A stretch of DNA of 64,000 bases from contig VWZS01006716.1 of assembly GCA_013397075.1 (NCBI GenBank), positions 1 to 64,000 of the forward strand, given 5' to 3'. Below are positions 1 to 10,294 of this stretch, piece by piece. The stretch's first letter is position 1, and the number at the start of each line of letters is the position of its first letter. The notes below the pieces were generated by a model, which ran no database searches, had not been told where the DNA came from, and was given only the letters and a program-made list of their open reading frames with translations. Source of the DNA: Rhabdornis inornatus. Taxonomy: Eukaryota; Chordata; Aves; Passeriformes; Rhabdornithidae. The position numbers were made by a program, and so were the translations under genes.

Positions 1-1060
1 ATTTAGTTTTGCATAGAGAGCATTGTTTTAGTTTTGCATAGATTCTATGTGATGCATGTGAGGTCACATATCGATTTGCCAGGCAAAATCGCAGGAGGGA
101 ATCATAAAGCAGACTCCCCAGATGAAAAGATACGCCTTCCAGACATCTTCCAACAGGCAAAGCTGAGTCATCAGCAGTACCATCAGAATGTGCCAGGTCT
201 GATCTGTCAGTTCCAACTAACATGGAGTCAGGCCCGGGCCACTGTGGCTACCTGTCCCAGTTGCCAGCTCCAGGCCATGCCATCGCTGGGTGTTGGGGTT
301 AACCCCCGATGCTGTGGGGGCTGCAAAGTGTGGCAGACAGACGTAACACACATTCCCAGTTTTGGTTGCCTCAAATGCGTACGTGCAGGCATTAGCACAT
401 GTTGAGGTGTGGTTTATGTCTCTGCCCACGCAGGAGAAAGGGCTGTGCATGCCAAACAACACTTAGTGCAAGCCTTTTCAGTGCTGGGGATCCCTAGGGA
501 AATCAAGACCGATAACGGCCCAGTGTATAAATCCAAGGTGTTCCTAGAGTCTGTCCAGCAGTGGGGAGTGGAACATAAAACCGGCATCCCCCACTCCCCC
601 ACAGGTCAAGCTGTGATTGAGCGTGCCCATCAGATGCTCAAGCAAGTCCTGGTTATACAGAGCAGTTCAACAGCGTGGATGTCACCACAACAAAATCTCT
701 GCAAAGCCATGTTTACCATTAATTTTCTAAATTGTCCATTTGAAAATATGAGTCCTCCAGTGGTACGTCACTTTAACACTAGTTTTCAGTTTGTCTCAGC
801 ATCCACCTGTCTTAATTAAGGACACAGAAACTTGGGAGACCAAGGGCCCTTATGAACTTGTTACCTGGGGGTGTGGCTATGCATGTGTACAAACCCCCTC
901 AGGCCCACCAAAAGGCCCACCCCCTCAGGCCCACTTTTACCCAAAAGTGGGTAAAACCTTTCGTCCCCAAAAATCCAGCTCCAGCAGAAGGGGATGAGAA
1001 GCAAGTAGCCATTGCTTCAAAAAGAAGACGCTGCCAAAAAGAGGCAAGAAAACCTTCCTA
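1..1060 (+). pseudogene. pol: ERV pol 3' end: RNase H tail and integrase, decayed
   Basis: This is the 3' part of a retroviral pol gene; the 5' part lies outside the window. The first codons carry the end of RNase H (motif HVRSHIDLPG followed by GN.KAD). Integrase follows. Its zinc-binding HHCC set is visible as H at 169 and 181 and C at 253 and 262 (H-x3-H-x23-C-x2-C). The catalytic triad is intact: D at 340 in WQTDVT, D at 511 in TDNGP, and E at 619 in VIERAH, giving the D,D-35-E spacing. The C-terminal domain is recognisable at about 791-1000 (GPYELVTWGCGYACV, then KWVKPF). Lesions are an in-frame TGA at 403-405, a frame change near 790-820 and another near 880-950. Integrase normally inserts viral cDNA into host DNA; this copy cannot encode the full protein. 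The motifs fit a class II alpha/beta-like ERV. Family placement is inference. Confidence 0.9.
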
Positions 1061-1158
1061 AGATCTGGGTACATTCCAGCAGACACAATTACCTTTAATG
1101 TGCTTTAAAATGTTTGTTTTCCTTTTTAGAAAAAACTTACCTCCCACCCAACCTCGTG

Positions 1159-2496
1159 ATGAGCCCTATCAAAGTTGTCATCCTGTTCGTGCTGAGCAGT
1201 CTGACAGCTGCGTGGATTGTCCCTCAGCCACGCCAAAACATCTGGGTGACCCGGGCACAGACACTCCAACAAGAAAATATATGCCTGTCCATTGCAGCAG
1301 CAAGAGACCCTATGTCTCCCTGCCTGGTAGGGATTCCATTGCAGGCTGGAGAATATCCAATCAGCTTTGACACACGTATGCCTAACCCAGGTCTGAAGTC
1401 ACACAATGTCCAACAATGCCAAAATCGTAGGCAGTGAGCGATAATGATTAAGAACCCTGTAGAGGAGTGGTTGCCAAATTTGCCCAAGGCAGCCCAGGAA
1501 CCCCAAGAATTAGAGCTATTGGGTTCCTCCCTGGCACCATACTGCATTCACTTTATCTTCAGCCCATTATCTATCACCAAAGCCTTTCACAACATACTGC
1601 AATATTGAGAGGAATTCACCACCAAAAGGTGGTGTAATATTCTGAGCCATGTTGCAGCAGACAACCTATACTATTCAAGTCCCAAAAGCTTCCCTAAGGG
1701 TCTGATCTTAATTTGCGGAGATCGGGCTTGCACAGGAATCCCTTCTCAGCTTTTAGGAGGGCCATGTACCATGGGGAGGTTGTCCCTGTTAGCACCCAAC
1801 CTTGATTGGCAAATGGACATGCAAAAGCAATTCGGCCAACAAAATTCAAAAGAGAAGTGCTGACCAATTGGACCCAAATTGTGATTCAGAAATTTTTCAT
1901 TGGGCCAAGTCAAAAAGAATTGCTGCTTCCCCATGCCTTCCATGGGTTGCAGCAGCCAAAGCCCTAGGTGAATTGGGCCACCTAGAGTGCTGGGTGATCA
2001 AACAGGCAAACTAACATCCACCACCATCAGCTACCTCCTAGAAGGTGAGGAAATTACCAGGCAGGCCGCACTTCAAAACCGTGCAGCCATAGACTTCCTC
2101 CTGCTGCTGCATGGACACAAATGCCAGGAATTTGAAGGACTTTGTTGCATGAACCTGACCTCAAAAGCTCCCAACATCCACACAGCCCTCCGGGACATGA
2201 AAAGCTTAATCGGGCAAGTAAAGCAAGAATCTGAGGATTGGTTCAGTGAACTGTTCAAAGGCTGGGGACTCACGGGGTGGTGGACTTCAATAGTTAAAAT
2301 AATTTTGTCGTTTTTTGTTGTTCTTTTCCTTATAATGTTGGTGTTCGGAATTCTACATTGCTTAATTTTCAAAGCAATTAACAGTCTAATTTCTACAACC
2401 TCAGAAGTCAACCACATGGAGTTGACAAACCGAAAGCAGTCCAGCTTGCCCACAAATCATAAGTGGTGGGCAAATCCATACTCTGAATCAGAATAA
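1159..2496 (+). pseudogene. env: ERV env: signal peptide, partial surface unit, transmembrane unit; decayed
   Basis: An envelope gene lies directly after integrase. An ATG at 1159 opens a hydrophobic signal peptide (MSPIKVVILFVLSSLTAAW) and the start of the surface subunit, which ends at a stop at 1435-1437. The middle is out of frame and appears shortened. A furin-like KSKR followed by a small-residue, fusion-peptide-like stretch (AAAKALGELG) lies at about 1908-1975 in another frame. The transmembrane subunit is open from 1987 to the stop at 2496. It has the C-x6-CC motif (C..GLCC), the preceding helical segment (LQNRAAIDFL), and a membrane anchor (IILSFFVVLFLIMLVFGIL) with a cytoplasmic tail of about 45 residues. 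C-x6-CC marks a gamma-type envelope, which alpharetroviruses also carry. Stops and frame changes make this a pseudogene, although the transmembrane frame alone is uninterrupted for about 169 codons. Confidence 0.88.
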
Positions 2497-2527
2497 ACCC
2501 GATTCCTTTATTTTAACTTTATTTAAC

Positions 2528-2541
2528 AAAAAAGGGGGAGA
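2528..2541 (+). promoter_or_regulatory. ERV polypurine tract
   Basis: A pure purine run, AAAAAAGGGGGAGA, lies 31 bases after the env stop and immediately before a TGTTGTA that begins the putative 3' LTR. In retroviruses this position primes plus-strand DNA synthesis and defines the left edge of the 3' LTR. Location and composition both fit. Confidence 0.85.
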
Positions 2542-2880
2542 TGTTGTATTGCACTAAGAAATTGTTTTATATTTGCACTGAATGGTTTATCCCGTTCTCC
2601 CTTCCACAAGTTGTGGTGTGGTAGAGTCCTTCCTTAGCCCCTCCCCATCAGCGGTGTCCCATTGGTCGCAGGTCAGTTCCTCCCCTCCACTTTCCCTGAG
2701 TTTGAAAGTGCGTGCCATCTCTTTCTCTTTCTCTTTCTCTTTCTCTTTCTCTTTCTCTTTCTCTTTCTCTTTCTCTTTCTCTTTCTCTTTCTCTTTCTCT
2801 TTCTCTTTCTCTTTCTCTTTCTCTTTCTCTTTCTCTTTCTCTCCTCTCACCATGTGGACACAATACACTGTAGATCATTT
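2542..2880 (+). mobile_element. ERV 3' LTR (right end uncertain)
   Basis: The LTR begins TGTTGTATTG right after the polypurine tract. An inverted CCAAT box (CCCATTGGTC) lies at about 2658-2667 and a pyrimidine-rich stretch starts at about 2715. That stretch is occupied by an expanded hexanucleotide repeat. I could not find a convincing CA-ended right boundary, a complementary terminal inverted repeat or a target-site duplication, so the end at 2880 is only a guess. An AATAAA at 3054-3059 could belong to it if the LTR is longer. The 5' LTR is outside the window. Confidence 0.6.
2718..2843 (+). repeat. (CTTTCT)21 hexanucleotide microsatellite
   Basis: About 126 bp of nearly uninterrupted 6-bp repeat, homopyrimidine on this strand and homopurine on the other, ending in CTCCTCTCACC. 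It sits in the pyrimidine-rich part of the ERV LTR and probably grew from it. The apparent long open frames through it (Ser/Phe or Leu/Phe on +, Lys/Glu or Arg/Glu on -) are artefacts of a repeat unit with no stop codon. Mirror-symmetric homopyrimidine tracts of this length can form triplex DNA. Confidence 0.97.
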
Positions 2881-5390
2881 TCCCATGGGAGAAAAGAGCC
2901 TCCTTTGGTTTTTGCCTTTGTCTATGAGGATTTCCCATCCACCTCTGATCCAGAGCCTGCCAGATGGACCAGAGACAAAAGGGAACTACCTCAGTAGCCT
3001 GGATAGCTGCTAATATGGTCAAAGGTAAAGAGGCAGGAAGGGCCTGATGAGATAATAAACAGAGATGTTTATTTCAGCTACATGCGTGGATAGTACAGGG
3101 TTAGAGGCAAAGGCAACCCTTGTGGTGAGGGTCCAGATTCAAGTATATGGGTGGTCGGGGCAGGGAGCCTCAGAGGCCAATTACCAGGGGACATGGGGGT
3201 GGCACAGAGGTGGGGTTAGGACATGGGAGCCAGCAGGGAAACAGGGTGGGAGTGACCAAAAGACTGAGGGACAGGGAGGGGTCACAGGGCTGACCAGGGG
3301 AACAAAACAGTGGCACATTGGTATAACAGAACAGGGTTTAGAGAAGCCTCATGTGTCTCCCTAACTAGGGAATGCCTCTCAGGGTCTCCACACACAGGTT
3401 TTTAAAATTACACTTCAGCAGATTGTATTTAGAAGAAAAGTATTTTCAAAAATGTAGGGTTTTTTTAATGTACTACAATGTAATTGCTGTTTTTCAAAAG
3501 GTAAACCATCAATATAACTTTGGAAAAAAATCCAGGGGTTTTAATCTTTTTAGACTGCATATACTTAAGAAAAGAATGAACAGATAAATAAACTACTAGC
3601 ATTGTACATGAGTTATCTGATGCAGAAATTGTTATTCAAATAAACAATTCACTGAATTCAAAGAGGATTTTTGGGGAAAGTAGTACTATTTATATTAACA
3701 AGGGTCGAGAGATTCCTGCAGCTGATATATGCCATTTTGCAAGCATTAGCATGCCACTATCAGAGACTTTAATGAGGTGTACCCGCAGCAAAGCTGAATT
3801 AATGCTTTATGAAAGTGCTGTATACCCATATTTTTCTTTAATGTCCAATTTTATAATACTGGAGTGTTATCTATATTGCTAGTATAGGCAATATTATGCA
3901 AATAAATATAAAAACTCTATGTGGAAATGAACAATTCATAATAGATTTTTAAAAAAATAAATATTTCAATAAAATGGAATAAGGTCCTAATGAAACTAAG
4001 AAAATAAAATGCTGATGTTCGGATTAGTTTTATAATTGGACTTTAAGGCAAATATTGCAATTATTGTTCCAACCACATGCAGTGTTTTCTGGTGAAAAAC
4101 TTCGCATCTTAAATATCCTTATTTAAAATCAATTCTTCTCATTGCCTCAAACAGAGGAGGAAATTGATCTATATTAAAATCTATGCTCAAAACGCCTTCT
4201 TGCTAGTATTTCTTCTTCTCTACTGGAAATATTAACTTTCTATTTAACCAGCAATAGAAGTTTAGATTTCACTAAAAAAAACCCCAAACTCTGAACTAAA
4301 ATTCTTCTTCTCAGTTGACCTTACCCCAGAAAAAACAATTGGAATATGAAAAGTAGACTTTGAAGAATGGGCATTTTTAAAATTTTTGGAAGCCTTGAGT
4401 TGCAGAAGTGGGAATGATAACTGCTATCATAATATAGTGAATAAACAAGAGAAATTTGCAATTAATTCATTGGAAATAATCTACAATATTGCTGTTGCCA
4501 TAAAACTTTATTTTTGAGTAAATTTTTTATAAGAATAATGAAAGGTTGTACAAAGGCTGCAAAGGAAATGTGGCTCTGGGCTACAATCTGAGCTCTCAAG
4601 CATAGGCACATCTTTTAAACACTGGTTCAGAGATTGACTATTTAAAGTCAATATACTTCTCAAAATTTCTTCTATTTCATGAAATAGTAGGGCAACAAAG
4701 CTGAAAATTAGCTGCATATTTCTGGAATTATATTGCTTTTTCCATCACTGCACAAACCTCTCTTTTAATAAAACAAGGATTTTAGCTAAAAGTTCCATGT
4801 GTGACATGAACTACCTCAAACTTCAGAGCCATTCAAATCTAAATTTAGCTATTCCGTTTTTAAAAACTGTGAGAAAAATAATAAGTCTATGAAGTTTATG
4901 AAATCATAATGCAGTACTCCTGACTATATTTGGAAGATTCCAATGAGATCTAGAGGTAGAACAGAAAAAATCACAAATTAAATGTTTGTTGTTGTAGTGG
5001 ATCACAAATTAGAACGATTTCCATGGCAACACCTCTAGTTTTCTTTCAGGAAAGATTGCCATGTTTTGTTTGTTCCTTATTTGAAATGCAATCTATTACA
5101 TGCTACCACATTAATAATTTCTTCCTTATATTCTAAAAAAAACCCTGAAACCCCAAAACCAGTGTCTTCAATAAGTCGTGTCAAAGGTGTAAAAGAAGTC
5201 CAAGAGTTGGAGAAACCCAACATATATCATAACTAACTGCAGATAGTATGTTTAAGAAACTAGTGCGTATCGAATATGTTCTGCTTTTTGCTTGGAATTT
5301 TGTTTGGGGGAGTTCGATCATGCGTACAAAGGGAGTAACATAAGTTCCGGTGTAGCAGGTTTGGGAACTATTTTTCACTGCAGCAATTTA
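2881..5390. other. Unassigned DNA: moderately GC-rich block, then AT-rich desert
   Basis: From about 3040 to 3400 the sequence is G-rich (many GGGG and ACAGGG runs) and may be ERV flank or an unrecognised repeat. From about 3400 to 5390 it is AT-rich with short A and T runs, no long frames and no family that I recognise. No RNA gene is visible. Confidence 0.5.
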
Positions 5391-5399
5391 GAACACTGT

Positions 5400-5895
5400 A
5401 AAGCTTGCTCCATCACCTAGATCAGAACAGACTTCGTGACTTACAGCGTCTTCCCTGCACATGTCGCTCATGGCTGCAGGTCCCGGCCCGCCCTCCTCAG
5501 CACTACAGGCTCCAAGCACCGCCCACCCCATCTGAGACCCCACCAATCCCGGCCCGCCTTTCTCTGCTCCGTCCAATCACAGCTGCCCTTTCAGCCGGCC
5601 TGTGGATCTGCCAAGCTCTGCCTGCTCAGCCCTGCCCCTCAGCCTGGCTCTCTTCAGGCGCAGCTCCTGCTCAGGCCGCCGTGCTACCACAGCCCCGGCA
5701 GGTGCTGTTGGGGCCCAGGAAGGGCTGGCAGAGGCTCCTGTTCGTGCTCTGGCCGGGAGGTCTCCCAGGGAAAGGAGCGAGTGGGAAGGAGTGGGCAGGG
5801 TGGTCCCGCCGGAGTAGTGGCGGCAGGAGCGAGGCCTGAGGAGACAGCGGGCTTCGGGGAGACAAATGGGGCAGGAACAGGTGGGCCGCTGGCCT
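5400..5895. other. GC-rich segment with two CCAAT boxes
   Basis: Base composition switches sharply to GC-rich near 5430 and back near 5900. Two CCAAT motifs (5543-5547 and 5573-5577) lie 30 bp apart amid GGCCCGCC-type GC boxes. Several overlapping frames stay open in both directions, as expected from high GC, and no protein family is recognisable in them. It could be a small promoter or CpG-rich element, or part of a larger repeat together with the LTR-like segment that follows. I cannot decide. Confidence 0.35.
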
Positions 5896-6400
5896 AGGTT
5901 ACAATGTAAAGATGTGCCTGAAAGTATGTATTCTATCACCATCTGTTGAAACCAGGTGGGACAGTGTTTTTTATCTTTTCTGTGACCCATCCTTCCATCA
6001 GGAGGATATCTTCTGTTAATGGGCCATTGAGTCCCACTGCATGACTGATAAAATTACATCATCCCATTGTGAGATGCTCCACCCAGGGGAGGAGCCAAAC
6101 ATTTCCTATCTAGATAAAAACTGAGACTTGGAACACTGAGGAAGTCCTTACCTAGTGGTTTCCAGAGGACAAGAGCTACCAGACCTTTCTATGGATCACT
6201 ACTTCAACAAAAGCACTTCATCTGGACTGCTATCACCACCCTAACTAGGGAGGTGTCAGGTTGTATTCTGACTCTGTCACTGGTTTTCTTTAGTAATGTA
6301 TTTTATTTTTTTTTTCCTGTTAAATTGTATTTGTCTTGGAAATACAATTGGAGAGACTTGGAGTCTCTCACTGGTTTTGCTTTCAAACCAGTACAGCTGC
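5896..6400 (+). mobile_element. ERV LTR-like segment
   Basis: The stretch containing ATCACCATCTGTTGAAA, GGGCCATTGAGTCCCACT, GGGGAGGAGCCAAACATTTC and CCAGAGGACAAGAGCTACC resembles, from memory, an LTR family common in passerine birds. A TATA-like AGATAAAAACT lies near 6113. The downstream T-rich part with TTAAATTGTATTTGTCTTGG near 6320 fits an R/U5 region. Orientation is inferred from this order. The exact ends, TG/CA termini and target duplication were not resolved, and GC-rich DNA abuts both sides. Confidence 0.55.
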
Positions 6401-6850
6401 AGTTGGCGGGGCTGGGCTCTGCCTTGGGCTGGGATTGGCTGGGCGGGCGGGGCGAGATGGGGCTGGCATAAATGGTGTGTGCGTGGGTGGGCATGACTGT
6501 CAGTGCAGCTGTGGAGTCGCAGTAATGTGCGGTGTTGCTGCTCTGGAATCCGGGAGCGCTGATGAGCCAGGACTGGAACCTCAGGCAGGGGCTGTCCCGG
6601 GGCAGTGGTGCTGCCCTCGCCGGCCCGAGCCAGCCCCCAGAGTGCCCAGCAGGGGAGTGGCTGTGACCTGCTTGCTCGGCCATGCAGGGGAGTAGGGCAG
6701 CGGTGGTGCCAGAGTCTGGTGTGGGGCCTTCGGGGGTAGTGGGGAAACCAGCCACTGCCATGGGGAGGAGGCTCACTGAGTGAGAGGGCTGCGATGTGGC
6801 CCTGCAGAGTTCCAGAGGTTAAAGTAGTATTTAAAAGAAGGGCAATAAAG
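6401..6850 (+). promoter_or_regulatory. GC-rich promoter-like segment ending in a polyadenylation signal
   Basis: In order on the + strand there is an ATTGG box (6434-6438), overlapping GC boxes (GGGCGGGCGGGGCG, 6441-6454), a TATA-like CATAAATGG (6467-6475), about 370 bp of GC-rich DNA and an AATAAA (6844-6849). This resembles a compact promoter plus terminator, as an LTR would have, or a small promoter. No transcript can be shown from sequence alone. The open frame of about 195 codons on the minus strand here (6277-6864) is probably a GC effect. Confidence 0.3.
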
Positions 6851-7019
6851 CTGTTTGACTTCATTGTTACTATTTTCTACCACTACTACCTTATAATGTT
6901 ATTTTAGTGTTCTAGTTATTATTCTATTAATGTATTATACTATGACATTACTGTATTTTTAGTACTTTTTTTTCCGTTACTTGATACACAATGCCTATTA
7001 AATAAAGGTGGTAAGGCTG
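6851..7019. other. Short AT-rich spacer
   Basis: About 170 bp of AT-rich DNA with a second AATAAA at about 7001, between the GC-rich segment and the minisatellite. Nothing else is visible. Confidence 0.5.
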
Positions 7020-9660
7020 TGTTCACCAACATGCAGCCCCTGGGGCTGGAGCCAGCCCTAAAAAGTTGTGGAGATGAAATAAATCCCATGGGGAAGGGGC
7101 TGCAGGAGGTCCTTTGGGGCCTCCAGCCCCCAAAGTGGTACTAAGCACATGCCAGGGGTGTGGATCCCAGGGCTGTTCAGAACCATCCCCAGGGCCCCTT
7201 TTGGGTTGAGAGCCAGGGGTTGATTGGGCACTCCCAGGAGCTGATGCCCACTGAGAAGGGACTGTGGGCAGGTGCAAGGATGAGGCCCAGAGGGGGTGTG
7301 TGGTGGAAGGTGTATTTGGGGTTTTAGGTCTCATTTGCCACCAAAGCAGAGGCCCCCTTGGGGATGGGTGTAACAGCTTACAAAGATATTTAAGTGATGA
7401 CAGTGATTGATTTATGGCCTTGTCAACAGCCCTGAGGTGCAGTAAGAACCAGGAGCAGCTTTTAGCTGGAAGCAGTGGGAAGGTGAGGGGCTGGAGCTCA
7501 GGTAGCAGAGCTGGCAGAGACACAAAGATGGTAGGGCTGGGGACAAAACTATTGTAGGACTGGGATAGGGAATGTAGGGCTGGGATAAAGATGGTGGGGT
7601 GGGAACTGAAATGTTGCTGAGCTGGAACCATAAAGATCATTCACTGACAGCCAGGCACCTTTTTGCGTGGTGGTGCTGGGAAGATGTGGAGACGGCAGTG
7701 AAATAAAGCTTGTGGGGATTGAGCTGAAATTGCTGTAGGGCTGGGATAAAGACTGCTGCTGAATGCAAAATCACTGAAGGGCTGGGATAGGGCTTGTGGG
7801 GCTGCAGCTGAAATTTCTGTAGAGTTGTGAAAGCAGCTGTGGGGCTGGAGACATAATAAAGATCCTGCCCTGAGAACCAGGCCCAGATTTGCCTGGCAGT
7901 GGTGGGAAGATTCAGAGCTGGAGCTGAAACAGCCGAACTGGCAGTGAAATAAAGCTTGTGGGGCTGGAGCTGAAATCACTGCGGGGCTGCGACTGTGGGA
8001 CTGGGATAGTGACTGTGGGGCAGCAATATGGACAGAAGGGCTGGAGCTGAAATTACTGGTGCCAAGATAAAGACTGGAGCTAAGATGAGGCTGGGAGAGC
8101 AAGTGTGGGGCTGGAGCTGAAACAGTAGAGCTGGAGGCATAATGAAGAACCCACTGTGGCAACCAGGAGTAGCTTCACCTGACAGTGTTGGAAGATGTGG
8201 TGCTGGAGCTAAAACAGCAGAGGTGGCATTGAAATAAAGCTTGTGGGGCTGGAGCTGAAATCACTGTAGGACTAGGATGGTGACTGGATCTGTCATAGCT
8301 GCTGTAGGGAGGGAGCTGAAGCATCCCTGCATTGCTGGAGCCAAAATGAAGATCCTGCCCTGAACCTGATGCAGTTTCAACTGGCAGTGGAGCAATGATG
8401 CAGAGCTGGAGCTGAAATGGCAGAGCTGGCATTGAAATAAAACTTGTGGGACTGAAGCTGGAATCACTGGGGCTGGGATAGCAACTTTGGGACTTGGATA
8501 GCGACTGTGGGGCAGAATTAGGGACAGAAGGGCTGGAGCTGAAATCACTAGGATAATGATGGCTGGGATGAAGACTGGAGTTGCGATGGGGCCTATAGGG
8601 CTGGTATAGCAACTGTGGGGCTGGAGCTGAAAGGTCACAGACCTGGAGCAAAACTGAAGATTCTGCCCTGAGGACCTGGAGCAACTCCAATGTATGGAGC
8701 TGAAATGACAGAGCTGGCATTGAAATAAAGCTTGTGGGCTGGGGCTGAAATCACTGTAGAGATGCACTGGGAGAGCAACTGGTGCTGGGATAACCACTGT
8801 TGAGGTGGAGCTGAAACAAAGGTCCTGCTCTGAGAACTTAAAGGTTTCGCCTGGTGGGGAGATATAGACCTGGATATGAAACAGCAGAACTGTGATGAAA
8901 TAAAGCTTGTGGGGCTGGAGCTGCAATCACTGTGGGGTTTGGATAGTGACTGTGGGACTGGGATAATGACTGTGCTGTGGGAATAGAGGCAGAAGGGCTG
9001 GAGCTGAAATCACTGTAGGACTGGGATAGTGTCTGGATCTGACATGTAGGGATGGAGCTGAAACATCACAGAGCTGGAGCCAAAATGAAGATCCTGCCCT
9101 GAGAACCTGGAGCAGCTTGGACTGGCAGTGTTGGGAAGATACAGAGCTGGAGTGGAAACAGCAGAGCTGGCAGTGAAATAAAGCTTGTGGGGCTGGAGCT
9201 GAGATTACTGTGGGACTGGGATAAGAACTGTGGAACTTCGGCAGTGAGTGTGAGACTCAGTAAGTGTGGGGCAGGAATATGGGCAGAAGGGCTGGAGCTG
9301 AAATGCTAGGATAGACTCTGGAAGTGGAATTATAGGGCTGGGTTAGCAAATGGGGCTTGGACCTGAAATGTCACAGATCTGGTGTTGAAATAAAGCTTGC
9401 GGGACTGGAGCTGGAATCACTGTGGGACTAGGACAGAGACTGTGGGACTGGGATAGTGACTCTGGAGCTGACATTGCAACTGTAGCAATGGAGCCAAAAT
9501 GTTGCAGAGCTTCTGGAGCCAAACTGAGGATCCTGTCCTGACAATCTGGAGTAGCTTCACCTGACAGTGTTGGAAAATGCAGAGCTGGAGCTGAAACAGC
9601 AGAGCTGGCAGTGAAATAAAGCTTGTGGGGTAGAGCTGGAATTACTGTGGGGCTGGGATA
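7020..9660. repeat. Complex minisatellite with AATAAAGCTT-bearing units
   Basis: A degenerate tandem array of G-rich words such as GGGCTGGAGCTGAAATCACTG, GGGCTGGGATAGTGACTG and CTGAGAACCTGGAGCAGC. A conserved landmark, (G)AAATAAAGCTTGTGGGG, recurs with its AATAAA at 7702, 7948, 8233, 8436, 8724, 8899, 9177, 9389 and 9615, plus a diverged one at 7078. Spacings between the nine clear landmarks are 246, 285, 203, 288, 175, 278, 212 and 226 bp. In the middle of the array long and short units alternate, suggesting a dimer of about 460-490 bp. Within units there are shorter sub-repeats of about 25-35 bp. Long minus-strand frames rich in Ser, Pro, Ala and Gln run through the array; I treat them as products of the repeat. 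Confidence 0.9.
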
Positions 9661-9868
9661 AAGACTCTGGAGCTGAGAGGTATGCAAGGGAAAGGGAAAC
9701 AAAGCAAGGGAGGTGTTGTTGAGGCAGGGCAAGGTTCGGCTAGGCAAGGCAAGCAGGTGCAGGAAAGGAATGAGAGGGAAAGGCAAGGAAGGGATGGGGG
9801 GAAACCCAAGGAAGGCTTAGACAAGGGAAGGCAGTTCAAGGGAGGAGCGAAATTCAGAGATACTTAAT
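9660..9868 (+). repeat. Purine-rich GGAAAGG/GGCAAGG tract
   Basis: About 200 bp of strongly purine-biased DNA built on AAGGGAAAGG, GGCAAGG and GGAAAGGAA words, directly after the last minisatellite unit and just upstream of the first exon-like segment. It is a degenerate simple repeat with no clear period and recurs at 10942-11150 in the duplicate. Confidence 0.7.
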
Positions 9869-9884
9869 GCATTTTTTTCCTCAG

Positions 9885-10070
9885 CCTTTGAAGTCAGGGC
9901 CAGTTGTCCTGAGGATACTCAGCCTCCAGAGCTGGAACGTGGGGATGGGGAGTTGAGTGAAGCCTCTGTAATCGGGGGGTAGTTATTGACGTGCTCTGCC
10001 AGTTGGACACTCATGGGATCCACCCCAGAGTAATGAGGCAACTGGTGAAAGAACTTGCCAAACCACAGAT
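9885..10070 (+). pseudogene. Exon-like segment A (copy 1), unidentified gene
   Basis: A good splice acceptor (ATTTTTTTCCTCAG, AG at 9883-9884) precedes a 186-bp segment that ends at a donor-like GTAAGA (10071). The first half reads as FEVRASCPEDTQPPELERG... and the second half, in a different frame, as VIDVLCQLDTHGIHPRVM... up to KPQ. The two halves join across a run of six G (about 9976-9981) followed by TAG, so either an indel has broken the exon or the G run is miscalled. The residue composition of the second half looks truly coding. I do not recognise the protein. The phase at the donor does not match exon-like segment B, which suggests further decay or a missing exon between them. Confidence 0.45.
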
Positions 10071-10294
10071 GTAAGATGAGTGCAGGAATATATTCAGTTT
10101 ACATGTAAAGAAAATCCACACTATCCTTGTTACCTGCTGTATACAGGGTACTGAAAAACATAAGGACTACAGAAATGTAGTTATTAATGAGATTTTAATC
10201 TTACAGCCTGCCTTGGAATAATGCATTTATTACCAATTTAAAAGAATTCACTAAAACAGCAACTAAAATATTACCTTGTGGTCACAGTTTTCAG

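Noticed and set aside
2587..3022. Long frames on both strands made of Ser/Phe, Leu/Phe, Lys/Glu or Arg/Glu repeats
   Set aside because: They are translations of the CTTTCT hexanucleotide, which has no stop codon in any frame.
5405..5990. Overlapping frames of 60-150 codons in both directions
   Set aside because: High GC removes stop codons. No domain, no consistent frame, and residue content is Arg/Pro/Ala/Gly-rich in every frame.
6277..6864. 195-codon minus-strand frame
   Set aside because: It spans an LTR-like end and the GC-rich block, has no recognisable domain, and overlaps another open frame of similar length.
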